Part shown: positions 1-7,920 of the stretch, piece after piece
How positions within the stretch are numbered: the stretch's first letter is position 1
How the letters are laid out: every line of letters starts with the position of its first letter
Assembly (NCBI GenBank): GCA_965243415.1
Contig: OZ251549.1
Location: 1,922,001-1,986,000, forward strand
DNA length: 64,000 bases
Direction of reading: 5' to 3'
Origin: G965204755 sp965243415
GTDB lineage: Bacteria; Acidobacteriota; Vicinamibacteria; Marinacidobacterales; Marinacidobacteraceae
The notes under the pieces: model-generated
Seen by the model: only the letters and a program-made list of their open reading frames with translations
The model's database searches: none
What the model was told of the DNA's origin: nothing
Translations under genes and position numbers: made by a program

Positions 1-91
1 GGGGTCCCGGGGGACCTGCGGTCGGGCGGTTCGGCGGGGAGCCCGTCCCGGGCAGCGCCGGGGGCGGCTTCGGGGGCCGGGGGAGGGTCAT
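1..91 (-). CDS. N-terminal fragment of next dcw gene, probably FtsI
   Basis: An ATG on the minus strand at 91-89 overlaps the ftsL stop by 4 bp (ATGA) and opens a frame that stays open to the window edge. The 30 visible residues are proline-rich (begins MTLPRPPKPPP) with no recognisable domain. The gene after ftsL in the dcw cluster is normally ftsI, the division transpeptidase, so that identity is inferred from order alone. Confidence 0.4.
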   Translation of the reverse strand, partial: MTLPRPPKPPPALPGTGSPPNRPTAGPPGP

Positions 92-561
92 CGCTCGGTC
101 GACGCGCCCTCGGCGCGGGCGAAGCGGTCGGTCGGGGTTGCGGCGGTCGGGCCGGCGTCCGCGCGGGTGCGGGCGGCCCCGGCGCCGGCGGGACGGCTGC
201 CGGTGGGCGCGTCGCCGGCGGGACCGGGGAGGCGGAGGCGGACGATCTCCGTCGGGGCGGTGAGGCCGAAGCGTTCGGCGGCCACCTGGCCCAGCCGGCT
301 GGGATCGGTGATCGTTCCCAGTTCGGCGCGGAGGCGTTGGGCCTTCTTTTCGAGCCCTTCCTTCTCGAGGCGGAGGGACTCGACGCGGTAGCCGAGGCGC
401 ACCGCTTCGAGGCGGGGCCAGGCCGCGGCGACGAGCACCAGGAGCACGAGGACGCCGACCGCGCAGTGCTGCAGCAGGCGCAGGTAGCGGGCGGGGTCGA
501 TCTTCCGCCGCAGCCAGCGGTTGCCCGGGCGGTAGTCGATCCCGAACCGCTCGGCGTTCAT
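88..561 (-). CDS. ftsL: FtsL-like cell division protein
   Basis: A 157-residue bitopic membrane protein. Residues 1-27 are basic and cytoplasmic. One hydrophobic segment at about 30-50 (CAVGVLVLLVLVAAAW) is followed by a leucine-rich coiled coil (LRLEKEGLEKKAQRLRAEL) and a short DPSRLGQVAAERFGL element typical of FtsL/DivIC proteins. The C-terminus is a low-complexity Ala/Thr/Arg tail. FtsL proteins act at the septum in the FtsQLB complex. The ATG at 561 overlaps the rsmH stop by 4 bp, and the stop overlaps the next start by 4 bp, so the genes look translationally coupled. The frame is open upstream to 1254, but that part is shadow of rsmH. FtsL sequences diverge widely, so the call rests on topology plus mraZ-rsmH-ftsL order. 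Confidence 0.75.
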   Translation of the reverse strand: MNAERFGIDYRPGNRWLRRKIDPARYLRLLQHCAVGVLVLLVLVAAAWPRLEAVRLGYRVESLRLEKEGLEKKAQRLRAELGTITDPSRLGQVAAERFGLTAPTEIVRLRLPGPAGDAPTGSRPAGAGAARTRADAGPTAATPTDRFARAEGASTER

Positions 562-2363
562 CGGGTCTCTCCCGGGGCCGGCGGGGCGGGGTCGCCGGGG
601 GTCGGCGCGGCCTTGCCCGGTTCGGCGGGCTCGACAGCGCGCGGAGTGGGGGACGCGGTTGCTTCCGGGGTGTCCGGCGCGGCTGCTCCTGGCGTGGAGG
701 GCGCGGCTGCTCCCGGGGTGGCGGGAGGGGCGGCTGCCGAGGTCGGCGCGGGTTCTCCGTGGGTGTCCGGTGCGGCGGCCTCGGCCGGGAACGGGCGGCG
801 GGGCGCGCCCGGAACGCCGGCGGCGAGTCCGGTCGGGGTCGCGGGCGGGGCGTTCGGCGTCGGCGCGGTCTCTCCCGAAGGGGTCGGGGCGGCGGCGACC
901 GAGATCCTCGACCGTTCGCCAGGGGGCGAGCACCCGGTCGGCGTGGCCGTTCCCGGTTCGGTGGGCGCGAGGTTTTCCGCGGCGGAGGGCGCGGCCGGTC
1001 CCGGGGTGGCGGGAGGGGCGGCTGCGGAGGTCGGCGCGGGTTCTCCCGAAGGGGTCGGTGCGGCGGTCCCGGCCGGGAGCGGGCGGCGGGGCGCGCCCGG
1101 AACGCCGGCGGCGGATCCGCTCGGGGTCGCCGGCGGGGCGGCGTCCGGCGCCGGCGCGGTCGCTTCCGGGGTCGCGGGCGCGGCGGTTTCGGTCGGGAGT
1201 CGACGGCGGAGCACCCGGAGGCGGGCGCTGCGGGCGCGGCGGTTGTGGTCGCACTCCGCGGCGTCGGGCCGCTCCGGGCGGCGGGTGACGACTTCGTACT
1301 CGGGCTCGGTGGCCGCGGCCGGGTCGCCAGTGGTGGAGTCGGGGTCGGCGGTCCGGGGCGCGGCGGCGGCGAGTTCGCGGAAGCGGTGCTTGACCGGGCG
1401 GTCCTCGTCGGAGTGGTAGGCGATGACGACGAGCGTTCCGCCGGGGGCGAGGCGTTTCGGGGCGGCGGCGAGGACGGCGGCGAGCGCCTCCGCCTCTCGG
1501 TTCACCGCGCGGCGCACGGCGAGGAAGGTGCGGGTGGCCGGGTCGAGCCGGCCGCGCTTCGGGCCGAGGGCGGCGATGACCGCGGCGCGGAGGTCGCCGG
1601 TGGTGCGGAGCGGCCTTCGGGAGGCGATCCGCCGGGCGATGGCGCGGGAGCGGCGCTCGCCGGCGGCGTGGAGCAGGTCGGCGATCTCCCGCTCCTCCAG
1701 CCGGTCGAGCAACTGCGCCGCGGTCTCCCCGCCGCTGTCGGGGTCGAACCGCATGTCGAGCGGCTCGTCGCGGCGGAAGGAGAAGCCCCGGCCGGGTTCG
1801 GGGGCGGGTTCGCTGGCGGGTTCGGCGGCGGGGTCGCCCGGTCGTTCGGAGTCGGGCGGGGCGGGGCCGTCGAGTTGGGGGCTGGAGAGGCCCAGGTCGA
1901 GCAGGATCCCGTCGAGGCGCGCCCAGCCGATCTCGTCGAGGACCGCGTCGAGGTCGGCGAAGTCGCGGCGGCGGAAGCGGAAGCCGGGGTGCGCCTCGGC
2001 GAGGGCCGCGGCGGCGGGGAGGGCGGCGGGATCCCGGTCGAGGGCCAGCAGTTCCCCGCCCCGGGGGGCGGGGTCGGTGTTCGCGGCGGTGGCGGCCGGG
2101 GTCGGGCTCGTGGCGGCTTCGAGGATGGCTTCGGAGTGGCCGCCGCGGCCGAAGGTGGCGTCGAGGTAGCGCCCGCCCGGCCGGGGCGCGAGGTGGTGGA
2201 GCACCCGGTCGAGCAGCGCCGGCTGGTGGGGCCGGGGCTCCGCCGGTCGGTCGGGGTGGCGGGGGGCGTCGGTCCCGGAGCGGCGCGGGGCCGGCCGGCG
2301 GGCGGACTTCCGGGTGCGCCGGGGCGATCGCGCCCGTACCGGGACTTCGCGGGCTCGGCGCAC
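558..2363 (-). CDS. rsmH: 16S rRNA (cytosine-1402-N4)-methyltransferase RsmH with long tail
   Basis: RsmH methylates N4 of C1402 in 16S rRNA using SAM. Family motifs are clear: HQPALLDRVL near the N-terminus, the SAM loop LDATFGRGGHSEAIL, ILLDLGLSSPQLD, RGFSFRRDEPLDMRFD, YHSDEDRPVKHRF and the closing RRARSARLRVLRR. Two oddities stand out. An insert of about 25 Pro/Ala/Glu-rich residues splits SSPQLD from RGFSF, where the family usually has a few residues. A low-complexity Ala/Pro/Thr tail of about 210 residues follows the normal end and contains an internal repeat. The start is uncertain: no ATG lies near HQPALL. The GTG at 2363 is the nearest clear in-frame start and adds 45 basic residues. 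The frame is open back into mraZ, but that part is shadow. It lies about 200 bp downstream of mraZ and overlaps ftsL. Confidence 0.9.
   Translation of the reverse strand: MRRAREVPVRARSPRRTRKSARRPAPRRSGTDAPRHPDRPAEPRPHQPALLDRVLHHLAPRPGGRYLDATFGRGGHSEAILEAATSPTPAATAANTDPAPRGGELLALDRDPAALPAAAALAEAHPGFRFRRRDFADLDAVLDEIGWARLDGILLDLGLSSPQLDGPAPPDSERPGDPAAEPASEPAPEPGRGFSFRRDEPLDMRFDPDSGGETAAQLLDRLEEREIADLLHAAGERRSRAIARRIASRRPLRTTGDLRAAVIAALGPKRGRLDPATRTFLAVRRAVNREAEALAAVLAAAPKRLAPGGTLVVIAYHSDEDRPVKHRFRELAAAAPRTADPDSTTGDPAAATEPEYEVVTRRPERPDAAECDHNRRARSARLRVLRRRLPTETAAPATPEATAPAPDAAPPATPSGSAAGVPGAPRRPLPAGTAAPTPSGEPAPTSAAAPPATPGPAAPSAAENLAPTEPGTATPTGCSPPGERSRISVAAAPTPSGETAPTPNAPPATPTGLAAGVPGAPRRPFPAEAAAPDTHGEPAPTSAAAPPATPGAAAPSTPGAAAPDTPEATASPTPRAVEPAEPGKAAPTPGDPAPPAPGETR
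715..1140 (-). repeat. Direct repeat inside the rsmH tail
   Basis: About 140 bp around 1000-1140 recurs at about 711-850 with high identity, 290 bp apart. Both copies encode a segment of the form AGVPGAPRRP followed by EPAPTSAAAPPATPG. Between them lies more Ala/Thr/Pro-rich sequence. This looks like an internal duplication that lengthened the C-terminal tail of RsmH while keeping the frame. Confidence 0.7.
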
Positions 2364-2566
2364 TCCCGGTCCCGCCGGACGGGCTGTCGGATCGGGCCGG
2401 TCGCCGCCGTCCGCCGCGCCCGCGGCCACGACGAGTCCGCCGGGCCGGCCGCGGCTGTCCGGCGCGAGGGCGGCGCCGAGCGACAGGGCCGCGGGCCCCG
2501 GGGGCAGGGCGGCGGGCAGGAGCGCGGGCACGGGACGGTCTCGGCGGGATCCGGGGCGGGGCGCGG

Positions 2567-2995
2567 TCAGGCGCCGGCCTCCGCGAGGACTTCCTGATCC
2601 ACCGCGGTCAGCGGATCGGCTTCGAGGTGCGTGGTCAGGGTCTCGTGGTCCCAGGCCTCCAGGAACCGGCCGCGGCCGATGACATCCACCTTGCCGGCGG
2701 TCCTGGCGGTCTCGCGCAGGCGCCGCGGCAGCAGCACCCGGCCCTGCGGATCGAGGTCCAGTTCCTGCCCGAAGTAGTTGACCTGCCGGGAGTAGCGGCT
2801 CCAGAGGCCCTTCTCGCGCAGGTCTTCCTCGACCCGCTCCCAGCGGTCCATGGGGTAGATCCAGACGCTCCGCCCGTCGGGGCTGGTGACGAAGAGGCGG
2901 CCCTCGTGCTCGTCGCGGAGCCGTCCCAGGAAGGCCGCCGGGACTTTCAGCCGCCCTTTGTCGTCCACCGTGGCGGGGTGGTTGCCGCGGAACAT
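2567..2995 (-). CDS. mraZ: Transcriptional regulator / division protein MraZ
   Basis: A 142-residue protein of normal MraZ length with two SpoVT/AbrB-type halves. Residues 1-50 contain FRGNHPATVDDKGRLKVPAAF and the second half contains DPQGRVLLPRRLRE, both diagnostic. MraZ binds TGGGN direct repeats upstream of its own gene and controls the dcw operon. The ATG at 2995 begins the canonical MFRGNH sequence. The operator repeats described at 3137-3177 lie about 140-180 bp upstream on the same strand, consistent with autoregulation. It is the first gene of the leftward mraZ-rsmH-ftsL operon. Confidence 0.97.
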   Translation of the reverse strand: MFRGNHPATVDDKGRLKVPAAFLGRLRDEHEGRLFVTSPDGRSVWIYPMDRWERVEEDLREKGLWSRYSRQVNYFGQELDLDPQGRVLLPRRLRETARTAGKVDVIGRGRFLEAWDHETLTTHLEADPLTAVDQEVLAEAGA

Positions 2996-3136
2996 GACGG
3001 GTGGTGCGGGGGTCGGGGCCGGGGGTTCGGTGGGGGGTCTCGGGGGCGTTCGGGACTGGTTCTCCCCGCTGTTCCGGGGCGTGGCCGGGGGCCGGCCGCA
3101 CGCCGCCGGCAGCCCTCAGGGCGGTCGGACGGAGAT

Positions 3137-3177
3137 TTCCACGAACCTTTTTACCACTTCTTCCCACTAATTACCAC
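3137..3177 (-). promoter_or_regulatory. MraZ operator (TGGNA direct repeats)
   Basis: On the minus strand three GTGG(T/G) boxes fall exactly 10 bp apart: TGGTA at 3176-3172, TGGGA at 3166-3162 and TGGTA at 3156-3152. A further TGGAA lies at 3141-3137. Characterised MraZ proteins bind TGGGN repeats with 5-nt spacers, which is this geometry. The boxes lie upstream of mraZ and in an AT-richer patch, so the dcw promoter is probably here. Confidence 0.85.
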
Positions 3178-3311
3178 CGCCAACCGGGCGACCGGGCGGC
3201 CCGGGTCTTCGGCGCGTCCGCCCGGTCGGGTTCCGTGGGGCGGGGCCCGTCGGAGCGGGCGCGGTGCGGCCGGGGTTCCCGGCGGGGGCTGGCTACGCTT
3301 CCGTCCGGGTC

Positions 3312-3590
3312 ATGGGAAACCCTCTCGACACTCGGATCACCGACGCGGCCTCCGGGGCCGCCGGGCGACCGCGCGACCCGGCGGCGTCGTCGAGCCCCGC
3401 AGTTCTCGATGCGGTCGGCGCCCGGCTCCCGGCGGTCCCGCGTCCGATGGATCGACCGGCCACCAGGGCGGACCTCGACAGCGCGGTCGTCCTCCTCGAA
3501 CGGGACCTCCGGGTGAGGGAGCGGAGGATGTGGCTCTGCCAGTTGGCGATCGCCGCCGCCCTGTTCTTCACCCTCCGCCGGTCCGGGTAG
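3312..3590 (+). CDS. Small protein with C-terminal membrane anchor
   Basis: A 92-residue frame starting at the ATG at 3312. The first 60 residues are Ala/Pro/Arg-rich. Residues 60-75 form a charged helix (RADLDSAVVLLERDLRVRERRM), and the end is one hydrophobic segment (LCQLAIAAALFFTL). The helix-plus-anchor layout resembles CCDC90/DUF1640-type coiled-coil proteins, but this is only a resemblance. Support for a real gene is that its last 35 residues recur, decayed, at 3725-3829 and 6040-6150. It lies divergent to mraZ and upstream of the first ATPase unit. A TACGCT hexamer lies 12 nt before the start. Confidence 0.5.
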   Translation: MGNPLDTRITDAASGAAGRPRDPAASSSPAVLDAVGARLPAVPRPMDRPATRADLDSAVVLLERDLRVRERRMWLCQLAIAAALFFTLRRSG

Positions 3591-3925
3591 GGCCGTTCGC
3601 GCCGGTTCCGCCCGCCCGGTCGGCAGGACCGGTCGCGGCTGCGGGCGTCGAGGTCGTCCCCGAAGTCCGCTCCGGCGCCTCGGTTCGTCCGGAGGCCGGC
3701 GTCATTACGAAGGTTGGCCCGGCCGCCCTCGCGACCCGGGCGGCCTTCGCACGGATGGAGTGCCGGTTGCTGCCGGCCGCCCTCGCCATCGCCGGACTGC
3801 CGTTCGCCACTTTGCGGTTCTCCGGCTGAGCCGGTCCCAGGCGAGGGGAATCCGGAGGCGACGCTCCGGGCGGCGGATTACGATTCGGCCCCCGGACGCC
3901 GAAGAGGGCTCGCCCGGACCGACGC
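3591..3925 (+). pseudogene. Decayed copy of the 3312 gene tail; leader of ATPase unit 1
   Basis: The frame ending at 3829 encodes a segment ending RMECRLLPAALAIAGLPFATLRFSG (as ARMECRLLPAALAIAG then LPFATLRFSG). It aligns with the helix, anchor and exact RSG/FSG end of the preceding small protein, but has no start of its own. From 3830 to 3925 only the ATPase leader is visible, including TACGAT at 3879-3884, a possible -10 located 41 nt before the ATG at 3926. Confidence 0.5.
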
Positions 3926-5410
3926 ATGAGTACCCAGGAACCGACGACCGGACAGACCGGTGACTATCGCCTGCGGGTGAAGAACTTCGGCCCGATCATC
4001 GAGGCCGATGTCGAGATGAGGCCGCTGACGGTCTTCGTCGGCCCCAGCAACAGCGGCAAGTCGTACCTGGCCGGTCTGCTCTACGCCATGCACCGGAACT
4101 CCGCCTGGGCGGCGTTGATGAAGGGTGACCTCTTCCTGCGATCGGTGCCCCGTGGTTCGAAGATCGAATTGCCGGACTCGGTCACTCGAGCGATGCACTC
4201 CTGGCTGACCGCTCAGGAGGGTGTCCCGGTCCTTCCGGGGGACTTGATGGCGGAACTGCAGAAGGCCTCCGAACGGTGGATCACTCCGTCGGTGGGAGAC
4301 GAAGTGCGCCGCGCTTTCGGTGTGGCAGACCTGAATCAACTCCGGCGATGGTCGTCCGGCGGCACCGAGATCAAGTGGTCGGGCAAGAAGGCGGCGACTC
4401 CGGGCTCCACTGCTCGCCTCGACCTCCTCGACAGTTCCCTTTCCTCCTCGATATCCGACCTCCCTTCCATTTCCTTCGATGACTACGGCGACTGGCGGCA
4501 TACTCTGGAGACCAGCCCGAAAGGCAAGGTCATCGAGGAGTATTGGAGCAACCTCGTTGCCACTGAGGTGATCGAGAAACTCTTGGAGAAAGGGTTCTCT
4601 TCCACGTTCCACCGAGCGCATTACCTCCCGGGAGACCGGGCCGGCCTTCTCCGCCACCGCGAGGCCGTGTTCGCCAGTCTCATACGGAACGCGTCGACTG
4701 TCGCGCCACAACCGGCTGTGCGGGAGAATCCGGCTTTCCCCGGCATCGTGGCTGACTTCCTGGAGGAAGTGGGTTGGAGCGGATCGGAGGGAGCCGGCGG
4801 CGATTACACTGGTCTGAGCGTGGAGGTGGAGAAGAACCTGCTCGGCGGGGAGGTCGAGGTGAACCGACAGGGCGGTTCCCCCGTATTCCTCTACCGGGCC
4901 GAGGCGCCCGGCAGCGAAGATATCCCGCTGGCCCGAACTTCCTCCATGGTCTCGGGACTGGCGCCCGTGGCGCTCTATCTCTCTTGGAATGTCCGCTCCG
5001 GAGATGTGCTGATCATCGAGGAACCGGAAGCGCATGTCCATCCGGAGAAGCAGACCGAAATCGCGCGGCAACTGGCGGGGATGGTCCGCGCCGGCATTCG
5101 CGTCGTCATCACCACTCACAGCGAGTGGATGGTGGAGCAACTCGGGAACCTGATACAACTCTCCCAACTCAAGGAGAATCGTCGAGCCGAGTTCGGGCAT
5201 GCCGACAGGAGTGCCGACAGGAGTCTGGATCCGAGAGAAGTCGGTGTATGGCTGTTTCGGAAAGACAGCGAACTTGGTGGATCCCTGGTCGAAGAGATCC
5301 GGGTGGATCCGGAGGAGGGCGCCTTTCCGACCGATTTCGGCGCCGTGCGCGAGGCGCTGTACAACGAGAACGCAGCGATCTACAACAGGAGAAGGGATCC
5401 CGTAGATTGA
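3926..5410 (+). CDS. OLD/AAA15-like ATPase, array unit 1
   Basis: A 494-residue ABC/SMC-type ATPase with the OLD-like layout but no TOPRIM domain. The N-terminus has LRVKNFGPI and Walker A GPSNSGKS (residues 39-46). A long middle region follows. The signature-like region (ARTSSMVSGLAPVALYL) precedes Walker B LIIEEPEAHVHPEKQ (about 362) and the switch histidine TTHSEWMVEQL (about 396). Related ATPases power defence systems such as Gabija, PARIS and Septu. The TGA overlaps a TTG start (TTGA) of the partner gene, so the two are coupled. Unit 1 is the most divergent of the four and lacks the conserved 46-nt leader. It is lower in GC than the housekeeping genes nearby. The defence role is inferred. 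Confidence 0.85.
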   Translation: MSTQEPTTGQTGDYRLRVKNFGPIIEADVEMRPLTVFVGPSNSGKSYLAGLLYAMHRNSAWAALMKGDLFLRSVPRGSKIELPDSVTRAMHSWLTAQEGVPVLPGDLMAELQKASERWITPSVGDEVRRAFGVADLNQLRRWSSGGTEIKWSGKKAATPGSTARLDLLDSSLSSSISDLPSISFDDYGDWRHTLETSPKGKVIEEYWSNLVATEVIEKLLEKGFSSTFHRAHYLPGDRAGLLRHREAVFASLIRNASTVAPQPAVRENPAFPGIVADFLEEVGWSGSEGAGGDYTGLSVEVEKNLLGGEVEVNRQGGSPVFLYRAEAPGSEDIPLARTSSMVSGLAPVALYLSWNVRSGDVLIIEEPEAHVHPEKQTEIARQLAGMVRAGIRVVITTHSEWMVEQLGNLIQLSQLKENRRAEFGHADRSADRSLDPREVGVWLFRKDSELGGSLVEEIRVDPEEGAFPTDFGAVREALYNENAAIYNRRRDPVD

Positions 5411-5940
5411 GCGCGCTGGTCGAGGCCGTCGAAGCGAAAGTGGGCTCGGAGGCGCTCGCGACGGAATGCTGCAAGGAGAGCACCACCGTTCTCCTGGATG
5501 GCGCTCCGACTCCCCATGCCGTGGTCGACCTCGACAGTTCGACCTTGGATCTGTCGCAGCGCCGGCGCTGCGATTACCTGTTCGTTGCTGACGCTCCGGA
5601 GGCCGGTTGGGTCGCGGTCATCGAACTGAAGAGTCGGACCTTCAATGCCGAGGGAGTCATCGAACAATTGCAGGGGGGCGCCGAATTGGCGGATGAATGG
5701 CTTCCGGAGGCGGTCCCCGTGAACTTCCGTCCCGTCCTCGTTCATCGCCTGCAAACCTTCGGCATGCATCGCAAAACGGAACTCGACAGATGGCGTGTCG
5801 AGTTTCGAGGGAGCCGGGTCAAGGTGCAGACCCTGTCCAGTGGGGCGCGACTGGTGGCCGCTCTCGATCCCAAATCGGACGAGGACGGGGTCAGCGACCG
5901 CCGAGACCGGGGGCCACGACACGGAAGGCCGGTGGAGTAG
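5407..5940 (+). CDS. PD-(D/E)XK-like partner of ATPase, unit 1
   Basis: A 177-residue protein read from the TTG at 5407 inside the ATPase stop. It begins MSALVEAVEAKV. The core is RRCDYLFV, about a dozen residues, then WVAVIELKSRTF, followed by a helix (EGVIEQLQGGAELADEWL) and NFRPVLVH. An Asp before a beta strand ending in E-x-K is the arrangement of PD-(D/E)XK nucleases, so a nuclease is proposed. The fold assignment is from motif shape only. The same protein follows ATPase units 2 and 3. The C-terminal 20 residues have no counterpart in those copies. It may cut nucleic acid under ATPase control. Confidence 0.7.
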   Translation: MSALVEAVEAKVGSEALATECCKESTTVLLDGAPTPHAVVDLDSSTLDLSQRRRCDYLFVADAPEAGWVAVIELKSRTFNAEGVIEQLQGGAELADEWLPEAVPVNFRPVLVHRLQTFGMHRKTELDRWRVEFRGSRVKVQTLSSGARLVAALDPKSDEDGVSDRRDRGPRHGRPVE

Positions 5941-6284
5941 GCCGTCGGTCGCCGTCGCCCGGGGGGCCGGAATCGCCCGCGGCTCCTTCCGGCGCCCTGG
6001 TTGGTCCGGTGGTCGGCGTCGTCACGGAGCGCGACCGGGCCGCGCCGGCGCGCCGGGAGGACCTCCCGCGGATGGAATACCGCTTACCGTCGGCCGCCCT
6101 CGCCGGCGCCGGCCGGCTGGGTTGCGGTCCTGCGGTTCTTCGCCGGACGCGGCCGCTCGCCAGCCGGACCGCGCCGCAGGGGCTCGGTCGCCTCGGGGGA
6201 GTGCGCCGGGGACGCTCCGCACCGGAACGGAGTAGGATTCCGGGTTCGGGTGGGGCGAGCAACAGCGTCTCGGGGAGACGGTTC
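5941..6284 (+). pseudogene. Inter-unit spacer with decayed anchor-protein fragment and unit 2 leader
   Basis: No intact gene is present. The frame around 6040-6150 reads ERDRAAPARREDLPRMEYRL then PSAALAGAGRLG, a decayed third version of the tail of the small protein at 3312-3590. From 6223 on the sequence matches the leaders of units 3 and 4 almost base for base, with TAGGAT at 6233-6238 placed 46 nt before the ATPase ATG. Confidence 0.5.
6233..6284 (+). promoter_or_regulatory. Conserved leader of ATPase unit 2 with TAGGAT -10
   Basis: The hexamer TAGGAT lies 46 nt before the start ATG, exactly as at 10274 and 12790 in units 3 and 4. The intervening leader (CCGGGTTCGGGTGGGGCGAG then a GGGAGACGGTTC just before ATG) is nearly identical in all three. 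The GGGAG next to the ATG may be the ribosome site. No clear -35 is visible. Confidence 0.45.
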
Positions 6285-7769
6285 ATGAGCGCGACGGAGC
6301 CGGCGGGCGCCCTCTCCGGCGACACGCGGTTGGTGGTCACCGACTTCGGCCCCATCGCCCGCGCCGAGGTGACGCTGCGCCCGCTGACGGTGTTCGTCGG
6401 GCCGAGTCACACCGGCAAGTCCGTTCTGGCGACGCTCCTCTACGCGCTCCACCACAACTCTTTCTGGCGGGCCCTGACCGGGCGGAGGTCGTGGTCTTCG
6501 GCGGCGGAGCGCCCCGAGGCCGCGCCCAGCCTCGTGGCGGAACCGGCGCCTCCCTGGTTGGAGCGGGCCGAGGCATCGTCCGCCGTCCCGCCGGAAACGG
6601 AGCCGGCGCTTCGCGCGCGATGCGAGGCGGAGGCGGCGCGGGCCTTCGAGGCGGAGGTCTGCCGCTGCTTCGGAGTGGCCGACGCGGGACGACTGCGCCG
6701 CCAGGGCGGTTCGCCTCCCGGACCGTCGCCGCCGACCGCGATCGAGTGGCGGACCTCGCCGGCCGGGAACGCGCCATCCGTACGCTTCGAGTTCAGCGAC
6801 GGCGACCGCACGCCCGCCGTTTCTGCGCGACTTTCGAATCTCGCCCCGATTCCGTCCGCGGCCGCTCGGATGCGGCCCTCGTTCGGCGATGGCCGCGGGC
6901 CGGAGGATCCGTTGGCCGCGTCGTTCACGGAGGATGGCTCCCGATCGTTCCTCCGGGAGAGTCTCGGCCCCGCACTTCGGACCGCGTACTTCCTGCCGGC
7001 GGGCCGCAGCGGGATCGTCGCTCACCACGGTGCCGTCCTCCGCGATTCGACCGCGGAGGCAGCGTCAGCGGGTTGCGCCGGAGTCGGGCCCGAGCCCTTC
7101 CTTGCGGGAGTGGTGACGGATCTGCTGGACCAGTTGGAAGCGATCGGTCGAAACGCCGCCGACCCGAGCCGCTGGAATCCGCTCGCCGTCGAAATCGAGG
7201 ACCGGATCCTCGGCGGTTCCGTGCGAGTCGGGTCGAATGCAGCCGGTACGCCGGACTTCGCTTTTCGACCGAAGGAATGGAGCAGCGACGACCTGCCCCT
7301 CCGTCGGACTTCGGCGACGGTGTCGGGTCTGGCTCCGGTCGTGCTGTGGCTGCGCCACTTGGTCCGTCAGGGCGAGGTGCTGATCATCGAGGAACCGGAA
7401 GCCGGCCTCCATCCGAAGATGCAGGCGGCGCTCGCCCGGGAACTGGTGCGAATCGTCCGGAGCGGAGTGCGCGTCGTCATCACCACTCACAGCGAGTGGA
7501 TGGTGGAGCAACTCGGAAACCTGACGCAGCTGTCGAACTTGCCGGAAGATCGGCGAGAGGGCATCGAGGAGGCGGAATTGGCGCTCGACCCGAAGGAGAT
7601 CGGTGTCTGGCTGTTTCGGCCGAACCCGGAACGGGGAGGCACCACCGTCGAGGAAGTCACGCTGGATCCGGAGTCGTGGTTGTTCCCGGTCGATTACGAC
7701 CGAATCGGCCTCGAGCTCTACAACCAGAGCGCACGCATCTTCAACCGGACACAGGCACTGAAGGAATGA
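6285..7769 (+). CDS. OLD/AAA15-like ATPase, array unit 2
   Basis: A 494-residue ATPase with Walker A GPSHTGKS, Walker B LIIEEPEAGLHPKMQ and switch TTHSEWMVEQLGNL. The start is the ATG at 6285 after the conserved leader; the open frame upstream is leader shadow. The 5' two-thirds is nearly identical to unit 3. The C-terminal end (WMVEQLGNL, DRREGIEEAELALDPKE) instead resembles unit 1 and the remnant at 14324. This points to duplication followed by recombination or conversion. ATGA overlap couples it to a partner gene that is interrupted by an IS element. The ATPase motifs are intact, so the ATPase itself may still be made. Confidence 0.85.
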   Translation: MSATEPAGALSGDTRLVVTDFGPIARAEVTLRPLTVFVGPSHTGKSVLATLLYALHHNSFWRALTGRRSWSSAAERPEAAPSLVAEPAPPWLERAEASSAVPPETEPALRARCEAEAARAFEAEVCRCFGVADAGRLRRQGGSPPGPSPPTAIEWRTSPAGNAPSVRFEFSDGDRTPAVSARLSNLAPIPSAAARMRPSFGDGRGPEDPLAASFTEDGSRSFLRESLGPALRTAYFLPAGRSGIVAHHGAVLRDSTAEAASAGCAGVGPEPFLAGVVTDLLDQLEAIGRNAADPSRWNPLAVEIEDRILGGSVRVGSNAAGTPDFAFRPKEWSSDDLPLRRTSATVSGLAPVVLWLRHLVRQGEVLIIEEPEAGLHPKMQAALARELVRIVRSGVRVVITTHSEWMVEQLGNLTQLSNLPEDRREGIEEAELALDPKEIGVWLFRPNPERGGTTVEEVTLDPESWLFPVDYDRIGLELYNQSARIFNRTQALKE

Positions 7770-7920
7770 GCGGACTCGTCGCTTCGGTTACGGCCGCGGT
7801 CGAGGGAGGCGCCATCGTCACCTCCTGTGAGCAGCCCGACTGTCGACTCCCGTTGGACGACGCTCCGGTCCATCGGGTTCTCGTGGACTTCGACCGGACG
7901 GAACTCGAGAGGAACAAGAA

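Noticed and set aside
3878..5200. A 440-residue leftward frame opposite ATPase unit 1
   Set aside because: It lacks domains and is the GC-rich antisense shadow of a gene with Walker motifs; equivalent frames occur opposite each unit.
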